A stretch of DNA of 9,924 nucleotides from Candidatus Woesearchaeota archaeon (lineage in GTDB: Archaea > Nanobdellota > Nanobdellia > Woesearchaeales > GCA-2686295). Positions 1-4,837 of this stretch are shown in pieces; position 1 is the stretch's first letter; each line of letters begins with the position of its first letter. Under the pieces are notes generated by a model. That model was not told the origin of the DNA. It saw only the letters and a list, made by a program, of their open reading frames with translations, and made no database searches. The position numbers were made by a program, and so were the translations under genes. The DNA lies in contig NZBB01000030.1 in assembly GCA_002686295.1 (NCBI GenBank), forward strand, positions 1-9,924, read 5' to 3'.

Positions 1-1
1 A

Positions 2-373
2 ACATTACAATTTGTTCCATACACTGAAATCGAGAATTTAAACTCTGTCAAAAGAATTAATAAACTTTTGAAACTTGTGAAAGATGAAAAAATAGTTCTT
101 TTAGAAGGAAAACTAAAATCCCATGAAGAAACAGAGTTAATTAGTAGAACAATGCAAGAGATAGATAATAAATTTAAAGGTATTGAAATAAGTGTTATAA
201 ATCCTGAAAACACAGACTCAAAAGATATGATGTATACTATTAGAAAACTATTTCTGAAATTGGTAATGAGAAACAGGATTGGTTTCACAATAATAGGACC
301 TGCTTCAATAGTTAAAGAGATTAAACAAGATCCTGGAAAAATCCAATTATTAACTGAGGAATCAAAAAGGTGA
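2..373 (+). CDS. DUF2073 family protein, C-terminal part (5' end outside window)
   Basis: The open frame runs without a stop from the window edge, so the gene begins upstream; 123 residues are visible. The TTG at 68 is only an internal codon, because the 22 residues before it (starting TLQFVPYTEI) read as part of the same family. The stretch KIVLLEGKL...RTMQEIDNKFKGIEI is what I recognise as the archaeal DUF2073 family (called OapB/ArvB in some databases). Its biochemical role is not established as far as I know. The next gene is a DUF2072 zinc-ribbon protein; these two families are commonly neighbours in archaea, often behind an Era-like GTPase, which is therefore the expected gene just upstream of the window (inference). 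The stop codon TGA lies inside the Shine-Dalgarno sequence of the next gene, so the two are probably translationally coupled. Confidence 0.8.
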   Translation, partial: TLQFVPYTEIENLNSVKRINKLLKLVKDEKIVLLEGKLKSHEETELISRTMQEIDNKFKGIEISVINPENTDSKDMMYTIRKLFLKLVMRNRIGFTIIGPASIVKEIKQDPGKIQLLTEESKR

Positions 374-382
374 TTCAAAATA
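366..382 (+). promoter_or_regulatory. Shine-Dalgarno deciding the AUA start
   Basis: AGGTGAT at 368-374 is complementary to the 3' end of archaeal 16S rRNA and sits 5 nt before ATA at 380. It overlaps the TGA stop of the preceding gene. It is the only strong ribosome-binding sequence that fits the reading frame of the zinc-ribbon protein. Confidence 0.65.
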
Positions 383-766
383 CCACACCAATGCGTTAAA
401 TGCGGAACATTGTATGACGACGGCTCTGCAGAAATTTTACAAGGTTGCAAATGTAGTGGAAAACTATTTTTCTACATAAAAAAGAGTATTTTAGAAAGAA
501 AAGAAGAAATAACTAAGCTTTCAAAAAAAGAAAAGACTCAGATTGAAAAAGATATTTATGATATAATAGGACCTCAGATTGATACTGAAAAACCAATAGT
601 TCTCGATATTGAAACTATAAAAATTCTTAAACCAGGAAAATATGAGATTGACTTGGTGAATCTTTTCAAAAAACATCCACTAATATACAAATTAGAAGAA
701 GGAAAATACGTCGTGGATTTAATTGAAAGTTTTAAAAAAACTTTAAATAAACAAAAAAAAAATTAG
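380..766 (+). CDS. DUF2072 zinc-ribbon protein, apparent AUA start
   Basis: This is a 128-residue archaeal Zn-ribbon protein (DUF2072, also named OapC/ArvC family). The N-terminus reads IPHQCVKCG and is followed by GCKC, giving C5-x2-C8 and C23-x-C25 as likely zinc ligands. The rest is a charged region with a degenerate repeat (LKPGKYEIDLVNLFKKHP and LEEGKYVVDLIESFKK). No ATG, GTG or TTG lies between the upstream stop and TTG at 410, and starting at 410 would remove CVKCG. ATA at 380 is preceded by AGGTGAT (368-374) with a 5-nt gap, and family members typically begin MPH-C-x2-C, so I place the start there. It is coupled to the DUF2073 gene, whose stop overlaps this Shine-Dalgarno. The molecular function is unknown. 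A sequencing change of ATG to ATA is the main alternative. Confidence 0.8.
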   Translation: MPHQCVKCGTLYDDGSAEILQGCKCSGKLFFYIKKSILERKEEITKLSKKEKTQIEKDIYDIIGPQIDTEKPIVLDIETIKILKPGKYEIDLVNLFKKHPLIYKLEEGKYVVDLIESFKKTLNKQKKN

Positions 767-771
767 TTCTT

Positions 772-1521
772 ATGATTATCGATGTACACGCACATTTAGA
801 CTTTGATGAATACAAAAAAGATATTGATAAAGTTATTAAAAAAAATGTTGAAGAAAATGTCAAAGCAGTTATTTGCAATGGTGTAAATCCAAAAGCTAAC
901 AGAAGAATTTTATCTCTTTCTAAAAAATATTATTTGTTAAAATCGGCTCTTGGATATTATCCATCAGAATGTGATCAAATAACAAGACAAGAATTTAACA
1001 AAGAGCTTGAATTCATAAAAAAGAACAAAGACAATATTATTGCTGTTGGAGAAGTTGGCTTAGACAAAAAATATGTTCATAACTTTGAAAAACAAAAAGA
1101 ATTCTTTGAGGAATTCATTGATTTAAGCTCAGAAATTAACAAGCCAATAATTGTTCATTCAAGAAAAGCAGAATTAGAAGCAATTGATATTTTAGAGAGA
1201 AAAAAAGCAAACAAAGTTGTCATGCACTGTTTCTCCGGAAAGAAAAAATTAGTTAAGAGAATAATTGAAAACAAATGGTTTTTATCAATACCTGCAAATG
1301 TTGTTAGAAACCAACAATTTCAAGAAAATGTAAATATTTGTCCTTTAAAACAATTATTAACAGAAACAGATTCTCCTTTTTTAAGTCATAACCCAAAAGT
1401 TTCCAGAAATGAACCAAGATTCATAGCTAATAGTCTAAAAAAAATTGCTGAAATAAAATGCTTGGATGTAAAAGAACTTGAAAACATAATCTTTGCTAAT
1501 TATCAAAGGTTATTTCTGTAA
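772..1521 (+). CDS. tatD: TatD family metal-dependent hydrolase/DNase
   Basis: A 249-residue TIM-barrel amidohydrolase-type protein of the TatD family, whose members are metal-dependent 3'-5' exonucleases/DNases. The usual metal-site residues are all visible: H6 and H8 in DVHAHLD, E94 in VGEVGLD, H129 in IIVHSRK, H152 in MHCFSG and D200 in TETDSPF. Length matches the family norm of about 250-260 residues, so the enzyme looks complete and active. The start is ATG, 5 nt after the stop of the zinc-ribbon gene, with no Shine-Dalgarno; it is probably translated by coupling within the same transcript. The same gene order gives no clue to the physiological substrate; a housekeeping role in DNA or RNA turnover is the family expectation. 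Confidence 0.93.
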   Translation: MIIDVHAHLDFDEYKKDIDKVIKKNVEENVKAVICNGVNPKANRRILSLSKKYYLLKSALGYYPSECDQITRQEFNKELEFIKKNKDNIIAVGEVGLDKKYVHNFEKQKEFFEEFIDLSSEINKPIIVHSRKAELEAIDILERKKANKVVMHCFSGKKKLVKRIIENKWFLSIPANVVRNQQFQENVNICPLKQLLTETDSPFLSHNPKVSRNEPRFIANSLKKIAEIKCLDVKELENIIFANYQRLFL

Positions 1522-1532
1522 ATTTTAAGAAA

Positions 1533-1542
1533 AAAATATAAA
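1533..1542 (+). promoter_or_regulatory. TATA box of tRNA-Val
   Basis: AAAATATAAA centred near 1538, about 28 nt before the first base of the tRNA at 1567. This is the standard spacing for archaeal transcription starting at the mature 5' end. Confidence 0.65.
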
Positions 1543-1566
1543 CTAATGTTTATTGCTTTTGTTTAA

Positions 1567-1659
1567 GGGCTTGTAGTCTAGTGGCTATGACACTGCCTTC
1601 ACATAAATTATTTAATTTGAAAATGGCAGAGGTCCCCGGTTCGAGTCCGGGCAGGCCCA
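1567..1659 (+). tRNA. tRNA-Val(CAC), with intron
   Basis: The cloverleaf closes fully. The acceptor GGGCTTG (1567-1573) pairs with CAGGCCC (1652-1658), including one G-U, and the discriminator is A1659. The D arm has stem GTC/GAC with AGTGG in the loop. The anticodon stem is CTGCC (1593-1597) with GGCAG (1625-1629). The variable loop is AGGTC, and the T arm is CCCGG-TTCGAGT-CCGGG (1635-1651). The anticodon loop contains a 20-nt insertion at 1604-1623; removing it leaves a 7-nt loop TTCACAT with anticodon CAC at 1600-1602, i.e. valine. The mature length is 73 nt. CCA is not encoded, as is common in archaea, so it must be added by the CCA-adding enzyme. Confidence 0.93.
1604..1623 (+). other. 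tRNA intron, 20 nt, position 37/38
   Basis: The precursor can fold into a bulge-helix-bulge-like splice site. TTCA (1598-1601) pairs with TGAA (1618-1621) directly on top of the anticodon stem. CAT (1602-1604) and AAT (1622-1624) form the two bulges. Cutting after the second base of each bulge removes 1604-1623. The inner side is AATT/AATT (1606-1609 with 1614-1617), which makes the 5' bulge 3-4 nt, so the motif is slightly relaxed. Substrate of the archaeal splicing endonuclease. Position 37/38 is the canonical archaeal tRNA intron site. Confidence 0.85.
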
Positions 1660-1665
1660 CTTAGA

Positions 1666-1677
1666 AAAATATAAAAA
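1666..1677 (+). promoter_or_regulatory. TATA box for the 65-aa gene
   Basis: AAAATATAAAAA is centred about 27 nt before the ATG at 1699. Transcription would start at or next to the ATG, implying a leaderless mRNA, consistent with the lack of a Shine-Dalgarno sequence there. Confidence 0.6.
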
Positions 1678-1698
1678 CTTAAGAAAAAAAACACTATT

Positions 1699-1896
1699 AT
1701 GAAAATCGAAATAGATACAAAAAAAGACTCTGCTGATGATATTAAAAAAACAATAGATTTCTTATTGAAATTTGTATCTGAAGCTAACAACATTGAAGAT
1801 CTTCCTAGTGTGAATGAAGGAACATTTAACTTATTTGATAAACCTTCTGAAGACAAAGATGAAGATAAAGACAATGTTTCAATAATAGAGTACTAA
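1699..1896 (+). CDS. small acidic protein, 65 aa, unknown function
   Basis: The 65-residue product begins MKIEIDTKKDSADDIKKTID, a strand-then-helix pattern, followed by a linker and a strongly acidic tail (residues about 50-60 are mostly D, E and K). I have the impression that proteins beginning MKIEIDTKKDS are common short hypotheticals in DPANN-type archaea, but no function can be assigned. It has no membrane segment or metal-binding motif. The start is supported by a TATA box 27 nt upstream (leaderless). The ferredoxin gene follows 15 nt downstream on the same strand and lacks an obvious TATA box of its own, so the two are likely co-transcribed. A long opposite-strand frame here is only the reverse of this gene and the tRNA. 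Confidence 0.75.
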   Translation: MKIEIDTKKDSADDIKKTIDFLLKFVSEANNIEDLPSVNEGTFNLFDKPSEDKDEDKDNVSIIEY

Positions 1897-1911
1897 AACA
1901 GCGATGAAAAA

Positions 1912-2142
1912 ATGACTAACTACAAAATAGAACATGATATTGAAGGATGTATTGGGTGTGGAGCATGTACTGCTTTATCAGATAACTGGGAATTAAAAGA
2001 AATCAAAGGCGAAGAAAAAGCCGATTTTATAAAAGGAGAAATAACTGAGTCAGAGCTTGAAGACAATAAAGATGCAGCTGAATCATGTCCTGTTGAAATA
2101 ATTAAAATCTTTAATAAGGATACTGGAGAGAAAATCGTTTGA
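1912..2142 (+). CDS. single-cluster 4Fe-4S ferredoxin
   Basis: A 76-residue ferredoxin. C13, C16 and C19 (CIGCGAC) plus C59 followed by proline (SCPVEII) give exactly the four ligands of one [4Fe-4S] cluster. The region between, where two-cluster ferredoxins carry other cysteines, is an acidic linker. It is expected to be a soluble cytoplasmic one-electron carrier; the partner enzyme is not in this window. The start at ATG 1912 follows a weak GCGATGA sequence and lies 15 nt after the 65-aa gene, indicating an operon. A rubredoxin-like gene with its own promoter follows 45 nt downstream, so this may be a small redox cluster, but that is inference from position. Confidence 0.9.
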   Translation: MTNYKIEHDIEGCIGCGACTALSDNWELKEIKGEEKADFIKGEITESELEDNKDAAESCPVEIIKIFNKDTGEKIV

Positions 2143-2157
2143 AAGTGTTCTAATAAA

Positions 2158-2168
2158 CTTTTTAAATC
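2158..2168 (+). promoter_or_regulatory. TATA box of the rubredoxin-like gene
   Basis: CTTTTTAAATC centred about 25 nt before ATG 2188, indicating a leaderless transcript. The identical 11-mer occurs on the opposite strand at 3000-3010 upstream of tsaC, at nearly the same distance from its ATG. Confidence 0.55.
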
Positions 2169-2187
2169 TCAAAGAAATTTTTCTTTC

Positions 2188-2409
2188 ATGAAAGTCTGGA
2201 TTTGCAATAAATGTGGATGTGAAGTAAAAGATAAACAACCCAGTATATGTCCTCTCTGTTTTAGAAATGACTTTTCTAAGAGCGAAATATCTGATCCTGA
2301 TATTGAAGAGAAAAAAATTTCTAAAAAGTATGAAGAAGTAATTGAGCAAATTGAGAAATATAGTGAAGATTGTGAACCTGAAAAAGATAGATTTTCTGTT
2401 GAAGATTAA
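2188..2409 (+). CDS. rubredoxin-like zinc-ribbon small protein
   Basis: A 73-residue protein. Residues 1-27 contain C6-x2-C9 and C21-x2-C24 in the pattern WICNKCG...ICPLC, the knuckle pair of rubredoxin and rubrerythrin C-terminal domains, which bind one Fe or Zn. Residues 35-73 form a charged helical tail without motifs. The aromatic residues and spacing fit a rubredoxin-like fold, but the spacing between knuckles (11 residues) is much shorter than in true electron-transfer rubredoxins (about 29), so a structural zinc ribbon is as likely as a redox role. The gene has its own TATA box and no Shine-Dalgarno (leaderless). Its stop codon abuts the stop codon of the convergent tsaC with no spacer. 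Confidence 0.8.
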   Translation: MKVWICNKCGCEVKDKQPSICPLCFRNDFSKSEISDPDIEEKKISKKYEEVIEQIEKYSEDCEPEKDRFSVED

Positions 2410-2979
2410 TTATCTTTTTTTTAGTTCTACTTTTTTCTTATTCAAGAAAACAAGTGTTGAAGGTTTTCCTTTTATGATTCCTTCTTCAATTACATAATCA
2501 ACATGATTGCTTATCTCAGAATCTAAATCATCTAAAGAAGTCATGAAATCATTTCCTGAAATATTTGCTGAAGTAGTTATTATTGGAATACCTATTTTTG
2601 AAACTTGTTCTGAAAACCAATTATTAGGTATTCTAATACCTATAGTATCCATTCCTAGATTCACATTTTTTGCTATAGACTCTTTGTTTTTAATAGAAAA
2701 AATTAATGTATAAGGACCGGGTAGTTTTTTAATCCATACTTCAGCTTTTTTATTTATTAAACAGTTTTCTCTAATCCATTCTTTTGAAGGAGCAATTACT
2801 GAAAAAGGCATATCAAATCGTTTTTTCAAGTATCTTATTTTTCTAATAAGAGATTCATTCATTGCATCACAACCTATGCCATAAATAGTATCTGTTGGAT
2901 ATATAAAAATAGATTTTTTTAAATGTTCTATAATTGCAGGACCATAGTTTAAGAACTCTTCTTTAGTTAAAATTCTCAT
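2410..2979 (-). CDS. tsaC: threonylcarbamoyl-AMP synthase (YrdC/TsaC type)
   Basis: A 189-residue single-domain YrdC protein. It makes threonylcarbamoyl-AMP from threonine, bicarbonate and ATP, the first step of the universal tRNA t6A37 modification. Visible motifs are PTDTIYGIGCDA (28-39), KKRFDMPFSVI (52-62), PGPYTLIF (87-94), IGIRIP (113-118), TTSANISG (135-142) and STLVF (174-178). These are the nucleotide and threonine site signatures. It lacks the C-terminal Sua5 domain found in many archaeal homologues (about 340 residues), so it is of the short TsaC type. The start at ATG 2979 is 25 nt from a TATA box (3000-3010), so the mRNA is probably leaderless. Three micro-genes lie directly upstream on the same strand and could read through. 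Confidence 0.93.
   Translation of the reverse strand: MRILTKEEFLNYGPAIIEHLKKSIFIYPTDTIYGIGCDAMNESLIRKIRYLKKRFDMPFSVIAPSKEWIRENCLINKKAEVWIKKLPGPYTLIFSIKNKESIAKNVNLGMDTIGIRIPNNWFSEQVSKIGIPIITTSANISGNDFMTSLDDLDSEISNHVDYVIEEGIIKGKPSTLVFLNKKKVELKKR
2411..2437 (+). terminator. candidate T-run terminator of the ferredoxin/rubredoxin-like transcripts
   Basis: Eight consecutive T at 2415-2422 and six at 2431-2436 follow directly after the stop at 2407-2409. Archaeal RNA polymerase terminates on such T-runs without a hairpin. They also code for the lysine-rich end of tsaC on the other strand, so composition alone could explain them. Confidence 0.35.
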
Positions 2980-2999
2980 AAAGAATAGAATGAATCATT

Positions 3000-3010
3000 G
3001 ATTTAAAAAG
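3000..3010 (-). promoter_or_regulatory. TATA box of tsaC, overlapping the last micro-gene
   Basis: Minus-strand CTTTTTAAATC, about 25 nt before ATG 2979. It contains the TAA stop (3003-3005) of the 40-codon gene at 3003-3125, so the tsaC promoter is embedded in the end of the micro-operon. Confidence 0.55.
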
Positions 3011-3125
3011 ATATCTTTTCAATATTTTCTCGACGAACTTTTTGTTGCCAATAAAATAAGTCTATAAAATCGACTCTATTCTTGTATGTATTCCAATCAA
3101 GATATTTATTCTTTCTAAATAACAT
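3003..3125 (-). CDS. micro-gene C, 40 aa, aromatic and basic, unknown
   Basis: Third of three tandem tiny genes. The product starts MLFRKNKYLDWNTYKNRVDF and ends in ...WQQKVRRENIEKISF. It has nine aromatic residues in 40 (including W11 and W26) and nine basic against five acidic residues, so it is positively charged and could bind nucleic acid or membrane; this is inference. There is no signal peptide, TM helix or cysteine. ATG 3125 lies one base after the stop of micro-gene B and is preceded by AAGGGGT (3133-3139) with a 7-nt gap, a good Shine-Dalgarno located inside the end of B. The tight spacing and ribosome-binding site are the main evidence that it is a real gene. I do not recognise it. 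Confidence 0.6.
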   Translation of the reverse strand: MLFRKNKYLDWNTYKNRVDFIDLFYWQQKVRRENIEKISF

Positions 3126-3126
3126 T

Positions 3127-3249
3127 TTAAAAACCCCTTATATAATTTGTAAGCTCTTCCTTTTCATTAGGAGTTATTAGATTGTGAGCTAACATTATTT
3201 TAGCAAGTGTTTCTGGATAATAATCATAACTTTTTTCTTCTGCAATCAT
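3127..3249 (-). CDS. micro-gene B, 40 aa, acidic, unknown
   Basis: Second of the tandem tiny genes. The 40-residue product contains SYDYYPETLAKIMLAHNL followed by ITPNEKEELTNYIRGF, which reads like two short amphipathic helices joined by a turn (LITPNE), as in small helical-bundle or helix-turn-helix-like proteins. Net charge is about -3, opposite to micro-gene C, which could allow the two to interact (inference). ATG 3249 has GAGGTGA (3255-3261) 5 nt upstream; that Shine-Dalgarno overlaps the TGA stop of micro-gene A, indicating translational coupling. I cannot assign a family. Confidence 0.62.
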   Translation of the reverse strand: MIAEEKSYDYYPETLAKIMLAHNLITPNEKEELTNYIRGF

Positions 3250-3259
3250 TTTTTTCACC

Positions 3260-3364
3260 TCATAACCAAGCATCTGTGTGCTGAAAATCAAATGTGTCTA
3301 CCGACTTCAGTGTTAAATCTCTTATTTGTTTGTAAAACAATTCTTCAATAAATTTTGTTGTCAT
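3260..3364 (-). CDS. micro-gene A, 34 aa, unknown
   Basis: First gene of the tandem trio. The 34-residue product begins MTTKFIEELFYKQIRDLTLK, a likely amphipathic helix, and ends TDAWL. ATG 3364 is preceded by a very strong Shine-Dalgarno, GGGGTGAT (3370-3377), with a 5-nt gap. A TATA box at 3411-3420 predicts a transcript start near 3390 and a leader of about 25 nt. The out-of-frame ATG that overlaps the Shine-Dalgarno runs into a stop after two codons. No family recognised; acceptance rests on the promoter, ribosome-binding site and coupling to the next gene. Confidence 0.6.
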   Translation of the reverse strand: MTTKFIEELFYKQIRDLTLKSVDTFDFQHTDAWL

Positions 3365-3410
3365 TATGCATCACCCCAATGTTTGACGATAATGTTAAAA
3401 TAGATTGATT

Positions 3411-3420
3411 CATTTATATA
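3411..3420 (-). promoter_or_regulatory. TATA box of the micro-gene operon
   Basis: Minus-strand TATATAAATG, with a predicted start near 3390, about 25 nt before ATG 3364 and just upstream of the GGGGTGAT ribosome-binding site. The reverse (TTTATATA on the + strand) could also drive transcription rightward into the non-coding stretch. Confidence 0.5.
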
Positions 3421-3513
3421 GCTGACGCAAGAATGTCCAGTGCAATAGACGAGAACTTGTTACAAAAGAGCTGAAACACAGGAATTCTTTGGTTTGAGAA
3501 GATAAGATTATGT

Positions 3514-3524
3514 GTCCAGTGGAC
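3514..3524. repeat. 11-bp palindrome, ORB-like core
   Basis: GTCCAGTGGAC: 5-bp arms GTCCA/TGGAC around a central G, followed by a run of A. It shares nine bases (TGTCCAGTG) with 3434-3442. The similarity to the TCCA-n-TGGA dyad of archaeal ORB elements is by recall; the G-rich string that flanks many full ORBs is not present. Confidence 0.4.
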
Positions 3525-3682
3525 AAAAAATGAAATATACACATAAGAACAATAGCAGAAAGAACTATACACAAATTCCTGATATGAAACAAATAAAGGA
3601 AAAAACAAATCGGAAAAAAGATGATAATGACTATTGTTGTAATAACAGGTTTAATATGATTATTCTTATTAATAAATAGACA

Positions 3683-4738
3683 TTAGAACTCTGTAAGTTT
3701 TTTTTCTACAATAGTTGTGTTTCCACCTTCACCCATTTGCTTCTTTGTAGAAATAAATTTGTTTTCGGACAGTTTTTTTATCTTTCGCTGAAAAGTTTTA
3801 TAGCTTGACTCACCACCTTTTTCTTTGTATATTTCAAACAAATCACCTATTTTCTTTCCTGAATGTTCTTTAATTATTGAATATATGAACTTTGTTTCAT
3901 CGCTCAAGTCTTCGCTGTTCTTTATCGTGAAATCATCAAGTTTTGAGAATGCTTTCTCAACATCCTCCACTTCAATTTTTCTCTTGGCTTTTTCTTCTGC
4001 GAAATAAACCGACTCTTTCAATAAAAACAGCCCAGATCTAATATCTCTTAGTTCTCCTGCTTTTTTCACAACAAGATTGAATGCTTCATCACTCCAAACT
4101 CCTTCACGAAAAGCAATTAATGACCTACTTTTCAGAATAGACGCTGTTTCTTTCGCATTGTATTGTTTAAATTCTATTAGCTGAGGAGTTAACCTTGACC
4201 TTACTCTTTCATCCAATTCATCAAGCCAGGACTTATAATTTGTTATTAAGATCATGGTTTTCTTATAAATCTCTTCCAATAAATGATATAAAAAATCTGT
4301 ATCATCAACTTTATCAATTTCATCAAATACAAACACCGCAGATGATTCATTTAATATCTTAGAGATAACCTTGAACAATTCAGTTGTGTTCTTGTTCTGA
4401 ACAAATCTAAATCCTATCTGTTCACAAATATCTACTGCGATCTTGAAACTAGTGTTTTTTTGCCAGCAATTAACATAAATAGTTTTTATTTCGTCAGTTT
4501 TCTCTTCTAACTCCCTAAGAACATGCTTTGCAGCAACAGTTTTACCAACACCTGGAGAACCATGAATAAATAAGTTTCTACCTGTTCTTTTTGCAAATAA
4601 TGGATTTATGGCTGAAGCAATATCTCTCTGTTCTTTTTCTCTATGAGGAATTATCTTTGGTATGAACTCAAAATTTAAAGCATCCTCATTCTCTATCAAA
4701 GACTCTCCATGAGCAAGAATATCATCAAATGTTCCCAT
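3683..4738 (-). CDS. cdc6: Orc1/Cdc6 replication initiator
   Basis: A 351-residue AAA+ ATPase with winged-helix domain that recognises origins and helps load MCM. Using ATG 4738 as residue 1, Walker A is GSPGVGKT (60-67), Walker B is FVFDEID (136-142), sensor 1 is around TN (166-167), the arginine-finger region is DERVRSRLTP (176-185) and sensor 2 is GELRDIRSG (228-236). The C-terminal winged helix spans about 278-351, with a wing containing GEGGNTT. A TTG at 4753 extends the frame by five codons, but the TATA box at 4760-4770 is 27 nt from ATG 4738 and far too close to 4753, so ATG 4738 with a leaderless mRNA is preferred. It is a little shorter than many family members (370-420 residues), but all motifs are present. 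Confidence 0.93.
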   Translation of the reverse strand: MGTFDDILAHGESLIENEDALNFEFIPKIIPHREKEQRDIASAINPLFAKRTGRNLFIHGSPGVGKTVAAKHVLRELEEKTDEIKTIYVNCWQKNTSFKIAVDICEQIGFRFVQNKNTTELFKVISKILNESSAVFVFDEIDKVDDTDFLYHLLEEIYKKTMILITNYKSWLDELDERVRSRLTPQLIEFKQYNAKETASILKSRSLIAFREGVWSDEAFNLVVKKAGELRDIRSGLFLLKESVYFAEEKAKRKIEVEDVEKAFSKLDDFTIKNSEDLSDETKFIYSIIKEHSGKKIGDLFEIYKEKGGESSYKTFQRKIKKLSENKFISTKKQMGEGGNTTIVEKKLTEF

Positions 4739-4759
4739 AAAGTTAATAGACAAGTTATT

Positions 4760-4770
4760 CTTTTAAATAT
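4760..4770 (-). promoter_or_regulatory. TATA box of cdc6; decides its start
   Basis: Minus-strand ATATTTAAAAG centred at about 4765, 27 nt from ATG 4738. The spacing predicts a leaderless transcript beginning at that ATG and excludes the upstream TTG at 4753. Confidence 0.6.
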
Positions 4771-4802
4771 TTTTTTGCTTTCAAAACAAAATATTTTCGG
4801 TT

Positions 4803-4837
4803 AAAAAGAAAAAGTTAAAAAAAAAGGTTTAAAAAAA
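4803..4837 (-). terminator. T-run terminator after the membrane-protein gene
   Basis: On the minus strand the stop at 4838-4840 is followed at once by seven T (4831-4837), then nine T (4817-4825) and two more five-T runs. A series of T-runs without a hairpin is the intrinsic terminator type of archaea. It would separate this gene from cdc6, which has its own TATA box just downstream. Confidence 0.5.

Larger units (their letters stand above)
3378..3682. other. 305-nt stretch without a convincing gene; ORB-like repeats
   Basis: No reading frame here has a good start or ribosome-binding site. The stretch contains TGTCCAGTG twice on the + strand (3434-3442 and 3513-3521). The second copy lies in the palindrome GTCCA-G-TGGAC (3514-3524). 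TCCAGTGGA resembles the core of archaeal origin recognition boxes bound by Orc1/Cdc6, whose gene begins its 3' end at 3683. The 3421-3525 part looks less AT-rich than its surroundings. It may be a replication origin, a non-coding RNA or remains of a gene; none is proven. Confidence 0.35.

Noticed and set aside
1608..1874. 88-codon minus-strand frame ending in GPARTRTGDLCH
   Set aside because: This peptide is the well-known artefact of translating a tRNA gene on its reverse strand; the frame is antisense to tRNA-Val and the 65-aa gene.
2507..2713. Plus-strand frame inside tsaC
   Set aside because: Antisense shadow; tsaC motifs on the other strand are complete.
3410..3608. Two overlapping hydrophobic minus-strand frames (60 and 64 codons)
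   Set aside because: No ribosome-binding site or conserved pattern; they overlap each other and the micro-operon promoter and read as chance frames rich in F, L and S.
3530..3679. 49-codon plus-strand frame starting MKYTHKNNSRK
   Set aside because: No Shine-Dalgarno, no suitable TATA spacing and a low-complexity K/N-rich product; likely chance in AT-rich DNA.
4739..4753. TTG start for cdc6, adding five codons
   Set aside because: The TATA box at 4760-4770 is too close for an mRNA that includes this TTG; ATG 4738 has the correct 27-nt spacing.
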